Positions 16,252 through 25,187 of a DNA stretch of 64,000 nucleotides are shown in pieces. A program made the position numbers and the translations under genes. Under the pieces are notes generated by a model. That model saw nothing but the letters and a program-made list of their open reading frames with translations. It had not been told where the DNA came from and searched no databases. Origin of the DNA: Caballeronia cordobensis (GTDB taxonomy: Bacteria > Pseudomonadota > Gammaproteobacteria > Burkholderiales > Burkholderiaceae); NCBI RefSeq assembly GCF_001544575.2, contig NZ_FCNY02000015.1:1-64000 (forward strand), given 5' to 3'. Numbering within the stretch: position 1 is the first letter of the stretch; each line of letters opens with the position of its first letter.

Positions 16252-18489
16252 TCACGACGCCGCGCGCAGCGCTTCATCCGCGACGGCGAGCCGCGAAGCC
16301 ATCATCTTCACGACGAAGCGATGCCATTCCTGCGCGGTCAGCGGATCCTCGAGTTCGAGCTTGCGCAATGCCGCGAGCGTGAGACGACGCAAGCGCGCGG
16401 GCTCGTCGGCGACGACATCCGCGCTGCGCGGCGCATGCGTATACACCGCCATCTCGCCGATGATCGTGCCCGGCCCGAACGAGCGCAGCCGCACCGAGCG
16501 CCCGTCCGCGAGCGGCAGCGAGACGGTCACGCGCCCTTCCTCGACGATATAGAGCGCATCGCCCGCATCGCCGCGCCGGAAGAGCGCTTCGCCCGCGCCG
16601 ACGTCGCAGACATCGAGCCAGTGCGCGAGGCCATCGAGCGCGCGCGCCGTGAAATGCGGCGCGAGCATCGCGCGGAAATCGCCGGACGGCGCGCACGGCT
16701 CGAACGCGCGCGTCAACGCGGCGAGCTGGCGCCCCTCGATCCATTCGAGCCCGGCATCGAGCGTCTCGAACTCGTGAATGCCGAGCGCGAGCGCGCCCGT
16801 GCGCATGAGCCGCGCGCGCGAGTTGCGCGGCAGCGCGGTCAGCACGAGTTCCGCGCCGATCGCCGCGCATGCCTGACGCAGCTTCACGAACGCGAGCGAC
16901 ACCGACGCATCCATGCCGTTGGTCCACGCAAAATCGAGCACGACATAGCGCACGGGACGCGGGCCATGCGAGCGGATGCGCTCGCGGATACGCTGCAGCA
17001 TCGAGTTCGCCGAGCCGAAGAACAGAAAGCCTTGCAGGCAGACGCCGCAGATTTCATCGCCGCGGTCGATCAGAAAGCGCGTCTCCTCGATGCTGCGCTC
17101 GACATTCGACGTGCGCGTGCGGCCATCGAACTCCATGCGCACGCAACCCGCGCGGCCATACAGCAAGGCGAACGTGACGCATGCCGCGACCACGCCCGCG
17201 ACGACGCCCGCAATCACGCCATAGAAGGCAATCACCGCGAGAATCAGCGGCACGAGCACATACTCGTGCCACGCGAGCTTGCGGTATGCGCCGACGAGCC
17301 AGTCCATCATGAGCCGCAAGCCCATGTAGATCTGCATGCCGACGAGCACGGGCACCGGAAAGAGCGAGACGAGATCGGGCGAAGCGATCAGCACGAAGAG
17401 GCACGCGAGCGCGGCGAACACGCCCGCCGCGCGGCTCGTCGCGCCGGCGCGCGCGTTGAGCATCGAGCGGTTGTACGACTGGTAGCCGACCATGCCGCCG
17501 AAAAGCCCGCTTGCGATATTCGCGAGGCCCGCGGCCCGCATCTCGCGATTCAGGTCGATGTCCTGACCGGTCGCCGCGCCCATCGCGGTCGAGTTCATGA
17601 TGATGGTGATCGCCGACACTGACGTCACGATGAGCGTCTCCGGCATGTGCGCGACGATCGCGCGCCAGTCGATCTCGCCGCGCGCAAGCGATGACGGCAG
17701 ATGCAGCTCGGGAATATGCAGCGCGTGCATCGGCACATGCTGAAGCAGAAGGCCCAGATCGCGCGCTTCGTCAGGCGAGATGCCCGAGGCGTGCAGCAGC
17801 GCATAGAAGAGCGCGATACCGATAGCGAGCGTGATCGGCAACGCGGCCGAATGACGCCAGGTGCGCGCGAGGATCGTCGCGAGCGCGCCGACGAACAGCG
17901 CGGGCGCCCATGCGAGCCAGTGCAGGTGCACGAGCCGCGGCAGCGCATGCCAGTCGAGCGCGACGCCCGTCAGCACGCGAAACGCGCCCGCGATCAGCAG
18001 ATAGCCCGTGCCGGCGAGAAAGCCGCCCATCACGGGATACGGCAGGAATTGCAGCGAGCGGCTGCGCTTGGACGAGCCGATCGCGAAGAGAATGAGCCCC
18101 GTCACGAGCGAGCACAGCGCGATGGCGACGAGCACCGTCAGCAGGATCACCGTGGGCGTGCCCCCGTTCGCGCGCACGCTGCTCGCGACGCCCGCCGCGA
18201 CGCCGACGAGGAACGCCGTCGCGTTGCTGTCCGGCCCGCCGATGTTCATGCGCATCGAGCTCGTCAGCGCGATCACGAACGCGGTGACGATGCAGCTCAC
18301 GAGCGCGGTCGGCACGCCGAGCTCCGCATAGCGCGCGAGATCGGCGCTGAAGATGAGCGTGCCGAGACTCATCGCATAGCACAGCATGACGAGCGTGGAG
18401 ACCGTGCCCGCGGTGATGTCGCCGACGAGCGCGGTCGCGCGCGGCATGGCGCGCTCAAGGACCGTGCGATATGTCGTGGCTGGCTTCAC
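16252..18489 (-). CDS. SulP family anion transporter with STAS and cyclic-nucleotide-binding domains
   Basis: 745 residues. The first about 430 form the 12-14-helix SulP/SLC26 transport domain (RIGGP-type segment MNIGGPDSNATAFLVG, FLPYPVMGGFLAGTGYLL, TGQDIDLNREMRAAGLANIASGLFGG). A STAS domain follows at about 470-580 (RYVVLDFAWTNGMDASVSLAFVKL), and a cNMP-binding domain ends the chain (about 605-720: DVGAGEALFRRGDAGDALYIVEEGRVTV and GPGTIIGEMAVYTHAPRSADVVADEPARL). It likely imports an inorganic anion or dicarboxylate, gated by a nucleotide. No cyclase or sulfate-assimilation gene adjoins it. Confidence 0.92.
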   Translation of the reverse strand: MKPATTYRTVLERAMPRATALVGDITAGTVSTLVMLCYAMSLGTLIFSADLARYAELGVPTALVSCIVTAFVIALTSSMRMNIGGPDSNATAFLVGVAAGVASSVRANGGTPTVILLTVLVAIALCSLVTGLILFAIGSSKRSRSLQFLPYPVMGGFLAGTGYLLIAGAFRVLTGVALDWHALPRLVHLHWLAWAPALFVGALATILARTWRHSAALPITLAIGIALFYALLHASGISPDEARDLGLLLQHVPMHALHIPELHLPSSLARGEIDWRAIVAHMPETLIVTSVSAITIIMNSTAMGAATGQDIDLNREMRAAGLANIASGLFGGMVGYQSYNRSMLNARAGATSRAAGVFAALACLFVLIASPDLVSLFPVPVLVGMQIYMGLRLMMDWLVGAYRKLAWHEYVLVPLILAVIAFYGVIAGVVAGVVAACVTFALLYGRAGCVRMEFDGRTRTSNVERSIEETRFLIDRGDEICGVCLQGFLFFGSANSMLQRIRERIRSHGPRPVRYVVLDFAWTNGMDASVSLAFVKLRQACAAIGAELVLTALPRNSRARLMRTGALALGIHEFETLDAGLEWIEGRQLAALTRAFEPCAPSGDFRAMLAPHFTARALDGLAHWLDVCDVGAGEALFRRGDAGDALYIVEEGRVTVSLPLADGRSVRLRSFGPGTIIGEMAVYTHAPRSADVVADEPARLRRLTLAALRKLELEDPLTAQEWHRFVVKMMASRLAVADEALRAAS

Positions 18490-18690
18490 GGCGCCTCCCG
18501 GAGGCGGGAAAACGGCTGACAGATGCGCTGAAGGTGCGCGGAAAAGTATCCGCCGCGCGCGAGAACGCTGTCAATTTCCGCGCAACGCGTCTTTCGTCTG
18601 ACGTGAACGATCAGCCGTGCATCGCGGTGGATTCATCGCGTCAACAAGAGTAACGTTGACTCGTGAGCGAACACTACAAAGGAGGCGATC

Positions 18691-19014
18691 ATGCCCGACG
18701 ATCCCGCTCAATGGCGCGTCTTCGATTACGAAGGATTCGAGATCCACGTGCTGCCGCAAGCGAAGCCGACGCCCGAGCACGCGCCGCCCAGCAAGATGGA
18801 GCGCTACGTGTATATCGGTCATGTGTGCAGGCCCGGCGCCCACGCCGACACGCCCGGCGAAGCCGTGCATTTTCATGCCGACGGCGACGACGCGTACAAG
18901 ACCGCGGAAGATGCCGTGGACGATGCGCGGCATATCGGCAAGAGCATCATCGACGGCACGCATCCGGATCTGTCGGTGTTGCCGCTCGTATCGCATCAGC
19001 ATCACTCCGGATGA
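18691..19014 (+). CDS. Conserved-looking hypothetical protein
   Basis: 107 residues, no family recognised. A near-perfect ribosome site (AAAGGAGG, 18677-18684) precedes the ATG by 6 nt. The protein is soluble and rich in His/Asp/Pro (for example VHFHADGDDAYKTAEDAVDDARH and a C-terminal SHQHHSG), with no signal peptide. It is coupled by an ATGA overlap to the VOC-family gene at 19011, so the two products probably work in the same process. It is divergent from the SulP transporter. Confidence 0.8.
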   Translation: MPDDPAQWRVFDYEGFEIHVLPQAKPTPEHAPPSKMERYVYIGHVCRPGAHADTPGEAVHFHADGDDAYKTAEDAVDDARHIGKSIIDGTHPDLSVLPLVSHQHHSG

Positions 19015-19403
19015 GCGGCGATCAGCAGCCGGACGAGCGCGAAGCGCGCATCGAAAGCCTGAGCGCGATCACGCTCGCGACGCGCGACATGGACCGCGCG
19101 GTGCGCTTCTATGAAGCGCTGGGCTTTCGCATGTTGTATGGCGGCGTGAACGAGGCATTCACGTCGTTCGCCCTCGGCAGTTCCGGCAGTTCATACCTCA
19201 ATCTCACCAGCGAGACGCATAGCCCGATCCAGTTCTGGGGCCGCGTCATCATCTACGTGTCCGATGTGGACGCGTTCTATCGGAAGGCGTTGGCGCAGGG
19301 CATCGAGCCGCAATTCGCGCCACGCGATGCGCCCTGGAACGAGCGCTACTTCCATCTCACCGACCCCGACGGTCACGAACTGAGCTTCGCGCGCCCGCTC
19401 TGA
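19011..19403 (+). CDS. VOC (glyoxalase/bleomycin-resistance) family protein
   Basis: 130 residues of a single vicinal-oxygen-chelate domain pair: LSAITLATRDMDRAVRFYEALGF at the start, ending FHLTDPDGHELSFARPL, with the metal-ligand-type Glu in GHELSFA. Members include glyoxalase I, dioxygenases and resistance proteins; the substrate here is not readable. The start overlaps the stop of the 18691 gene (ATGA). Confidence 0.88.
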   Translation: MSGDQQPDEREARIESLSAITLATRDMDRAVRFYEALGFRMLYGGVNEAFTSFALGSSGSSYLNLTSETHSPIQFWGRVIIYVSDVDAFYRKALAQGIEPQFAPRDAPWNERYFHLTDPDGHELSFARPL

Positions 19404-19745
19404 TCCGACGCGCGCAGGCACGACGTTCGCTTCATACCCAGTGACGGGTAGCGTACGCATTCGCCCTTTCATATGACCGATCGCGCACATACCCTCGCAT
19501 CGCGTTGCACGAGGATGACTCCATGGCGTGACGCATCTTGCAGAAACAAGGCATCGCCGAAGATGCGTGAAAGCTCGCTGTTGCTATTTCGCAAAAACGG
19601 GCACGGGCCTGGAATCCAGGCGTAGAGTTCAAGTGCTTTGTCAAGAACGTGGTGCGTCGCGGCAGGGGATTCATCGGACGGGGCTTCAAACAACGGCGGG
19701 TTCTGCCGTTATCCCGAACATGAATGCCGCGTGCTGGAGACTGAA
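19404..19745. other. 342-nt stretch without a recognised gene
   Basis: Lies between the VOC gene and the small gene at 19746. Open frames here are short and lack ribosome sites. No terminator with a clear T-tract, tRNA or repeat was seen. It may hold the promoter of the downstream small gene. Confidence 0.5.
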
Positions 19746-19994
19746 ATGAAATGCGCGAACGAGCGGTCCCTGCGTTACCAGGTCGAGAAATGGCTGGCGC
19801 CCGGCTGTGTGCCGGTGCATGTGCGACAGTTCAGCCGCACGCGTTCCGATGGACGCCGGTATGTCTGTGTCGAGGCATTGCACGGCGCGGTATCGAGAGC
19901 GCTGTTCTTCTTTCGTCACGACGATGGACACTGGTGCGTCTACCCGCCCGCGCCTAGCCGAAACAACATGCGCGGCGAACGGCTCGCCGCGTGA
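19746..19994 (+). CDS. Small hypothetical protein
   Basis: 82 residues from the ATG at 19746. Composition looks protein-like: basic and aromatic, with LRYQVEKWLAPG, RRYVCVEALHG and ALFFFRHDDGHWCVYPP. No signal peptide or known domain is visible. The frame opens earlier (19638), but those residues look non-coding. The ribosome site is weak (GGAG about 10 nt upstream). Function unknown; could be a Burkholderia-group orphan. Confidence 0.5.
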   Translation: MKCANERSLRYQVEKWLAPGCVPVHVRQFSRTRSDGRRYVCVEALHGAVSRALFFFRHDDGHWCVYPPAPSRNNMRGERLAA

Positions 19995-20093
19995 TTCGAT
20001 GCTTCTTTTGCGTGTTTTGCAGGTCTGATTAGATTGTCCGGTTTCAGCCGCCCCGCTCGAAGACAGAGCGTTCCTCGCGACAGCAGCACATAA

Positions 20094-20738
20094 CTAGAAA
20101 CGCATATTGTTGAGGAACTGAAACCACATCGCGCCGAGCGGATTCGCAGCGCCGGCGGTGGCGGCTTCCTTCTCATCCTTTTTCGGCTCCGGCTTCGCTT
20201 CCGCCTTTTCCTCGGGCTTCTTCTGTTCCTTATCGAGCGCTTCCGCCTTCGCCTGCCGCGATTCATGCAGCGCGATCGCGCTGTCGGCTATCTGCCGCGC
20301 CGTGGATTCATCGCATTGCGCGCCGAGCAGCACGCCGAACACGACATCGCGGTTATGGCCTTGCGACGCGAAACGCATCGCGAGCGATATGCGCTTTGCA
20401 TAGAGCGCCTCGCGCGCCTCGCGCTCTTTCGCTTCACGCGCCTCGCGTGCCTTGCGCGCCTTCGCTTCGCGCGCCTCGCGTTCCGCTTCTTCCCGGCGCG
20501 TGCGCTCTTCCCAGCGACGCATCTCTTCCGCATAGATGCGATCGTAGACCTCACGCTGCGCGGGGTCGGACAGGATGGCGTAGGCTTCCTTGATTTCCTG
20601 GAACTTCGCGCGGGCGGCGTCTTCGTTGCCCGCGTTGCGGTCGGGGTGGCAGCGCATCGCGGCTTTGCGATACGCGCGTTTGATTTCTGCTTCGTTGGCG
20701 TGCTCGTTCACGCCGAGCGTTTCGTATAGCGTTGCCAT
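20094..20738 (-). CDS. J-domain (DnaJ-class) protein
   Basis: 214 residues. A J domain at 1-70 (LYETLGVNEHANEAEIKRAYRKAA, with the HPD motif in RCHPDRNAG) would stimulate an Hsp70 such as DnaK. Residues about 72-115 are an uninterrupted run of Glu/Arg/Lys/Ala likely to form a single charged helix. The C-terminal part has a VFGVLLGAQCDE segment and a Lys/Glu/Pro-rich tail. It lacks the G/F and zinc-finger regions of DnaJ, so it is a class C J protein with an unknown client. Confidence 0.9.
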   Translation of the reverse strand: MATLYETLGVNEHANEAEIKRAYRKAAMRCHPDRNAGNEDAARAKFQEIKEAYAILSDPAQREVYDRIYAEEMRRWEERTRREEAEREAREAKARKAREAREAKEREAREALYAKRISLAMRFASQGHNRDVVFGVLLGAQCDESTARQIADSAIALHESRQAKAEALDKEQKKPEEKAEAKPEPKKDEKEAATAGAANPLGAMWFQFLNNMRF

Positions 20739-20825
20739 CTTGCGTTCGGTGGATACGGGTGCCGGTCATCGTAACACGCGAAAAACGGGGCCCCTTCGCG
20801 CGATGCGGCGTTGCAACACAAGCCC

Positions 20826-21146
20826 TTATCGACCGACGACCGCGCGTGCGCCGGCACTGCCGAGCGCATCGAAGAGGGCGCGCGCCGGCCTCAGATAGCG
20901 CGCGATATGCAGCCGGATATTGACCACCGCCAGCACGAAAATGACGAGCGTGACGAGCAGATAGTCGCGCCGCTCCGGCATGACGTGATAGCGCGTATGC
21001 AGCAGCACGAACACGATCCACACGAACGCGGGCGCGTGCAAGGTCCAGTGCCTTTGCGCGAAATGCCACGCGATGCGGCGCACGTCGCGGCGTGACGCAC
21101 GATCGAGCCCGGCGAGCGCCGGATGGCGGCTGAACGAGAAGGGCAT
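20826..21146 (-). CDS. Small membrane protein, function unknown
   Basis: 106 residues from the Met at 21146 (MPFSFSRHPALAGLD). Two hydrophobic helices, FVWIVFVLLHTRYHV and YLLVTLVIFVLAVVNIRLHIARYL, indicate a small inner-membrane protein. The frame opens upstream to 21281, but that would overlap the HD-domain gene on the other strand. Family not recognised. Confidence 0.6.
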   Translation of the reverse strand: MPFSFSRHPALAGLDRASRRDVRRIAWHFAQRHWTLHAPAFVWIVFVLLHTRYHVMPERRDYLLVTLVIFVLAVVNIRLHIARYLRPARALFDALGSAGARAVVGR

Positions 21147-21258
21147 CGTATCGGTCCTTGCGCACGATGCGGCGAACGCAGCCATCGTCGCGTCATGAAA
21201 GCCTGCGAAAATCGCGCGCTTCCCGCTTTCAGCATAACCGCTCGACGGTTTCCTTACG

Positions 21259-21813
21259 ATGGCCCTTTCACTCGACGACATCCGGCAGCTTTTCGACAGG
21301 CACGGCTCGATCGCCTACAGCGGCGAGCCGGTCACGCAGTTGCAGCACGCGTTGCAGAGCGCGACGCTCGCCGAAGCGGCGGGCGCGAGCCGCGAGCTCG
21401 TCGTCGCCGCGTTGCTGCACGATCTCGGGCACTTGCTGAACCTGCAGGGCGCGACGCCGAGCGAACGCGGCATCGACGATCTGCATCAGTACTACGCGCT
21501 GCCGTTCCTGCGCCCGCTCTTTTCCGATGCCGTGCTCGAACCGATTCGCCTGCACGTCGATGCGAAGCGTTGCCTGTGCGCGATCGATCCGTCGTATTAC
21601 GCGCGTTTATCGGCGGATTCGGTGCGCAGCCTGCAATTGCAGGGCGGCATCTTCGGCGACGACGCCGCGCAAGCGTTTCTCTCGAAGCCCTACGCGCAAG
21701 ACGCGATTGCGTTGCGCCGCTGGGACGACGAGGCGAAAGAGGCGCATCGCGTCACGCCGGACCTGCCGTATTTCCTGGCGATGGCGGCGAGCGTCGCGCG
21801 TTCGTCGAGCTAG
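21259..21813 (+). CDS. HD-domain oxygenase, PhnZ-like (phosphonate degradation-associated HDIG family)
   Basis: 184 residues. The arrangement Y20-x2-E23-x6-H30-x23-H54-D55-x2-H58, then H76 and H99-x3-K103, reproduces the spacing of diiron and substrate residues in PhnZ (Tyr24, Glu27, His34, His58, Asp59, His62, His80, and a His-x3-Lys pair), from memory of that enzyme. PhnZ oxidatively cleaves the C-P bond of (R)-2-amino-1-hydroxyethylphosphonate. No phnY or phosphonate transport gene is beside it, so the true substrate may differ. It is followed by an MFS transporter gene 40 nt away. Confidence 0.8.
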   Translation: MALSLDDIRQLFDRHGSIAYSGEPVTQLQHALQSATLAEAAGASRELVVAALLHDLGHLLNLQGATPSERGIDDLHQYYALPFLRPLFSDAVLEPIRLHVDAKRCLCAIDPSYYARLSADSVRSLQLQGGIFGDDAAQAFLSKPYAQDAIALRRWDDEAKEAHRVTPDLPYFLAMAASVARSSS

Positions 21814-21853
21814 CCCGCGCACGAAAACGTCCGTTCGTGTATCGCGCTAGACT

Positions 21854-23323
21854 GTGCGCCATGCATCGAATCCCATTCCAATACGTCTCGCGTCACGCGA
21901 GCACCGCATCGTGAAAGGCGGCAACTTCCGCGTCACCGCCGCCGTTGTCGCCAGCGCCCTGTTCATGCAGAACATGGACGGCACGATCGTCGCGACGGCC
22001 ATCCCGACGATGGCCCGCGATCTCAACGTCGATCCGGTTCATCTCTCCAGCGCGATCACCGCGTATCTCGTCGCCTTGACCGTCTTCATTCCCGCGAGCG
22101 GATGGGTCGCCGACCGCTTCGGCGCGCGGCGCGTGTTCATGTGGGCGATCGCGACCTTCACGCTCGCGTCCATCGCCTGCGCCGCCGCGACGACGTTGCC
22201 GCAACTGCTCGCCGCGCGCGTCGTGCAAGGCCTCGGCGGCGCGATGATGGTGCCCGTCGGCCGGCTGATCCTGTTTCGCGGCGTCAAGCGCGAAGAGCTT
22301 CTGCTGGCGACCACATGGCTCACGATGCCCGCGCTCGTCGGCCCGTTGCTCGGCCCGCCGCTCGGCGGCTTTCTCACCGACGCGCTCTCATGGCGCAGCA
22401 TCTTCTGGGTCAACGTGCCGGTCGGCGCGATCGGGCTCTATCTCACATGGAAACTGCTGCCGCCATCGACGCCCGAAGACCGCACGCCGCCCGATCTGCG
22501 CGGCATGCTGCTGGCGGGCGTATCGCTGAGTCTCTTCATGATCGGCATCGAAAGCGCGGGGCGCGGCGTGCTGCCGGCGGGCGTGCCGTGGATCTGCGCC
22601 GCGTCCGGTCTGCTGCTGTTTCGCGTGACGGTGCTGCATTGCCGCCGCGTGGCCAATCCGGCGATCGATTTTTCGCTGCTGTCGATTCCCACGTTTCACG
22701 CCGCGACGATCGCGGGCAGCCTGTTTCGCGCTGGCGCGGGCGCGCTGCCGTTTCTCGTGCCGCTGACGCTGCAGACCGGCTTCGGCTATAGCGCGACGGC
22801 AAGCGGCCTCGTCACCTTCGCGAGCGCGCTCGGCTCGTTCTGCATGCGCCCGATGACTGCGCTCGCCCTGCGGCGCTTTTCGGTGCGCACGGTCTTATGC
22901 GCGGGCAGCGTGATTTTCGCGGCGGTGCTGCTCGTCTGCTCGACGATGTCGCAGGCGTGGCCCGCCGCCGCCATCTTCCTGCTCCTGCTGGTGGGCGGAC
23001 TCGGCCGCTCGCTCAGTTTCGCGACGATGGGCGCGCTCGCTTTCGCCGATATCCCCAAGCCGCGGCTCGCCGCCGCGACGTCCTTCCAGGGCACCGCGCA
23101 GCAGTTGATGAAGGCGGTTGGCGTAACGGTCGCGGCCGGCACGATTCAGGCGACGATGCTCGTTTCCGGCAGCGTGCATACCGAGCGCTGGCAACTGGCG
23201 TGCGGTTTCATCGTCACGGCGATCGTCGTGCTGGCTTCGCTGCCGATGTTCGCGCGCCTCTCGGCGGACGCTGGCGAGGGCATTTCGGCACCGTCATCGG
23301 CCAAACGGGCCGAGCGCACGTAA
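21854..23323 (+). CDS. MFS drug:H+ antiporter, DHA2 (14-TMS) family
   Basis: About 489 residues from a GTG at 21854; a later GTG at 21911 is an alternative start closer to the first helix. Motifs ALFMQNMDGTIVATAIPTMARDL (helix 1), GWVADRFGARR (motif A) and ARVVQGLGGAMMVPVGR (motif B), followed by LGPPLGGFLTDALSWRSIFWVNVPVG (motif C), are those of EmrB/QacA-type exporters. It probably exports drugs or metabolites using the proton gradient. It may be co-transcribed with the HD oxygenase gene. Confidence 0.92.
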   Translation: MRHASNPIPIRLASREHRIVKGGNFRVTAAVVASALFMQNMDGTIVATAIPTMARDLNVDPVHLSSAITAYLVALTVFIPASGWVADRFGARRVFMWAIATFTLASIACAAATTLPQLLAARVVQGLGGAMMVPVGRLILFRGVKREELLLATTWLTMPALVGPLLGPPLGGFLTDALSWRSIFWVNVPVGAIGLYLTWKLLPPSTPEDRTPPDLRGMLLAGVSLSLFMIGIESAGRGVLPAGVPWICAASGLLLFRVTVLHCRRVANPAIDFSLLSIPTFHAATIAGSLFRAGAGALPFLVPLTLQTGFGYSATASGLVTFASALGSFCMRPMTALALRRFSVRTVLCAGSVIFAAVLLVCSTMSQAWPAAAIFLLLLVGGLGRSLSFATMGALAFADIPKPRLAAATSFQGTAQQLMKAVGVTVAAGTIQATMLVSGSVHTERWQLACGFIVTAIVVLASLPMFARLSADAGEGISAPSSAKRAERT

Positions 23324-23395
23324 ATCATGCCGAATTGTCAAAATAAACATCATATTTAAGACAAGTACCTGATCCACATAGGTTTTTTATGTGGC

Positions 23396-23401
23396 TATAA
23401 T
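23396..23401 (+). promoter_or_regulatory. -10 box TATAAT upstream of lytic transglycosylase
   Basis: An exact TATAAT stands in an AT-rich stretch (23330-23400), rare in this high-GC DNA. No good -35 was found at 16-18 nt. If used, transcription would begin near 23408, which argues for the downstream start codon at 23430. Confidence 0.45.
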
Positions 23402-23429
23402 GCGGTTCCGCTTTGATCTCTCCCGTCCG

Positions 23430-23996
23430 ATGCGTCGTATCCTCGTCTTCTTTGCCGCGCTTGCCTTCTCGTTGAGTTCCGCGCACACCGCGCTCGCCCA
23501 GGAAGCGCCGACGAGCGCCGCCGCCAGCGACGCCGCCGCGCAAGACCCGAAGGCACAGGAAGCCGGTCACAAGATTTCGAACATGCTCACCCGGAAGTTC
23601 GGCGTGGCGCGCGAAAAGGCGCAAACCATCGCGTCGGCGGTCATGGCATCGGCGGCGAAATATTCGCTCCCGCCCGCGCTGCTGCTCGCCATCATTTCGA
23701 TCGAATCGCGCTTCAAGGAAACGGCGAAGGGGCCGAACAACGCCACGGGGCTGATGCAGGTGGTGCCGTCGGCGCACAAGAAGCTCGTGCGTAACGTGGA
23801 TCTGACGGACCCGGAAGACAACATCGAAACCGGGTCGGCCATCCTCTACGGCTATATGAAGTCCGCGCAGGGCGACATGGACGCCGCGCTGAAAAACTAC
23901 GGCGGCTCGCGCGCCTATGCCGAAAAGGTCAGCTTGCGCGCGAAGACCTTCGAGCCGGCTGCATCGGTGGATGCGGCATCAGCGGCCGGTCAGTAA
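23430..23996 (+). CDS. Lytic transglycosylase (SLT domain) protein
   Basis: 188 residues from ATG 23430: signal peptide MRRILVFFAALAFSLSSAHTALA, an alanine-rich linker, then an SLT domain (about 65-170) with the catalytic glutamate in LLAIISIESRFKETAKG and the following GLMQVVPSAHK. It would cleave peptidoglycan in the periplasm. Longer starts exist at 23391 (GTG) and 23400 (ATG), but a TATAAT overlaps them. The C-terminus is alanine-rich. Not in an obvious operon. Confidence 0.88.
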   Translation: MRRILVFFAALAFSLSSAHTALAQEAPTSAAASDAAAQDPKAQEAGHKISNMLTRKFGVAREKAQTIASAVMASAAKYSLPPALLLAIISIESRFKETAKGPNNATGLMQVVPSAHKKLVRNVDLTDPEDNIETGSAILYGYMKSAQGDMDAALKNYGGSRAYAEKVSLRAKTFEPAASVDAASAAGQ

Positions 23997-24030
23997 GTCT
24001 CACGCTGTTTCTCGCGCGCCGCCGTCCGCA

Positions 24031-24360
24031 TCAATACGCCTTGTGCGTGCCGGTTCCGTTCGACTTCATGCCGCCCGAGTTCATGTCGCCGTTATTCGGC
24101 ACGCTGCGTTGCACCGTGCCCTTGTCCTGGCCCATGCCATTGGTGGCGTCGTTGCTCATGCCGCTCTTCGCGCCGGTGCCCGTGGTGCTGTCCGCCGCGC
24201 CGCCCATGCCGGTGGCGCCGCCCTTGCCACCCGCAGCCGACCCCGCCCCCGACGACCCATTGCCGCCCGCGCCCATCGAGCCGCCCGCCTGCGCATAGGC
24301 GCCGCCCGACAAGCCCAACACCAGCGCCGAAATCACCAGCTTCTTCGTAGTCGCGTTCAT
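24031..24360 (-). CDS. Exported glycine/serine-rich low-complexity protein
   Basis: 109 residues. A signal peptide (MNATTKKLVISALVLGLSGGAYA) is followed by a Gly/Ser/Met/Asn-rich chain without hydrophobic core, so the mature protein is probably disordered and periplasmic or secreted. No family function is known to me. It is the first of three low-complexity exported proteins in this 1.6-kb stretch. Confidence 0.7.
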   Translation of the reverse strand: MNATTKKLVISALVLGLSGGAYAQAGGSMGAGGNGSSGAGSAAGGKGGATGMGGAADSTTGTGAKSGMSNDATNGMGQDKGTVQRSVPNNGDMNSGGMKSNGTGTHKAY

Positions 24361-24458
24361 CGCACGTCTCCAGAGTTTGCCTGCCGGTCGCGGCAACGTA
24401 TCGGATGCGACGACCGTGTGCGCATCAGCGCAAGCGACGTGCCGCATCCGGCATCGAA

Positions 24459-24782
24459 TCAATAACCGCAAGGCACATAGGCGCGGCGATAGTTGTCGTA
24501 GCAGTAGCCAGGCGGCTGCGCCGGTTGGGCGTACACCGGTTGCGCGTACTCGGGCTGTTCATAGACGGGTTGCGCATAGGCCGGTTGCGCGTACACCGGC
24601 TGTGCGTTCGCGACCGACGTCACCAGCGCACCCAGCACCGCGCCGCCGATCAATGCACCGACAATCGCGCCGCCATCGCCGCCGCCACCGTGATGGCCGC
24701 CGCCGCCGTGTCCATGCGCCGATGCCTGGCCGGCCATCGTCAGACTGCCGATCATCGTCAAGACAATTGCTGCGCGTTTCAT
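24459..24782 (-). CDS. Exported protein with His/Gly cluster and YAQPV repeats
   Basis: 107 residues. Signal peptide MKRAAIVLTMIGSLTMAGQASA, then a His/Gly-rich stretch (HGHGGGGHHGGGG), a hydrophobic glycine-zipper-like helix (GGAIVGALIGGAVLGALVTS) and about five tandem YAQPV/YEQPE-type pentapeptides before a Cys-Tyr-rich end (GYCYDNYRRAYVPCGY). The His cluster might bind metal. A glycine zipper suggests membrane association or oligomerisation. Function unknown. Confidence 0.72.
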   Translation of the reverse strand: MKRAAIVLTMIGSLTMAGQASAHGHGGGGHHGGGGDGGAIVGALIGGAVLGALVTSVANAQPVYAQPAYAQPVYEQPEYAQPVYAQPAQPPGYCYDNYRRAYVPCGY

Positions 24783-25187
24783 GAGCTTCTCCATTTCCCG
24801 TTTGGCCGGGTTCGTGGAAGTCATCTTAAGCAACCGGCTAAGAAATAACTGCTGCAGTTGGTAACTGTGCATTTCAACGATTACAAATACGGCGTTGGAA
24901 ATCTGCTAAAAGAAAATTCGATTCGGATACCGAATTACCCTAAGGCTAGTTACAAATGGATGCGAATTCGCGAAATCGTAACAAGCTTTTTGCTGCGGCC
25001 GGTAATGCGGATCGCCTTACGCAAACGGCTCAGCCGCTTTTACCGTACGCCGTTTCATTTGCTCGCCACTGGTTACGCTTTGTCACCAGAAGAACGTCAA
25101 CTATATCGACGGACACGGCGTTTTCATCCTCAGCGCGGCGCACTGCGCCTCGTGTCCTTATTAAAAGATCCAAGGGAGTTTCAAACC
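24783..25187. other. 405-nt AT-richer divergent intergenic region
   Basis: Lies between two divergent exported-protein genes. Base composition is clearly less GC-rich than the flanks. It contains a perfect inverted repeat ATTCGG-ata-CCGAAT at 24921-24935, a possible operator. An open frame continues through it into the 25188 gene but has no start site or protein-like composition. Confidence 0.5.
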
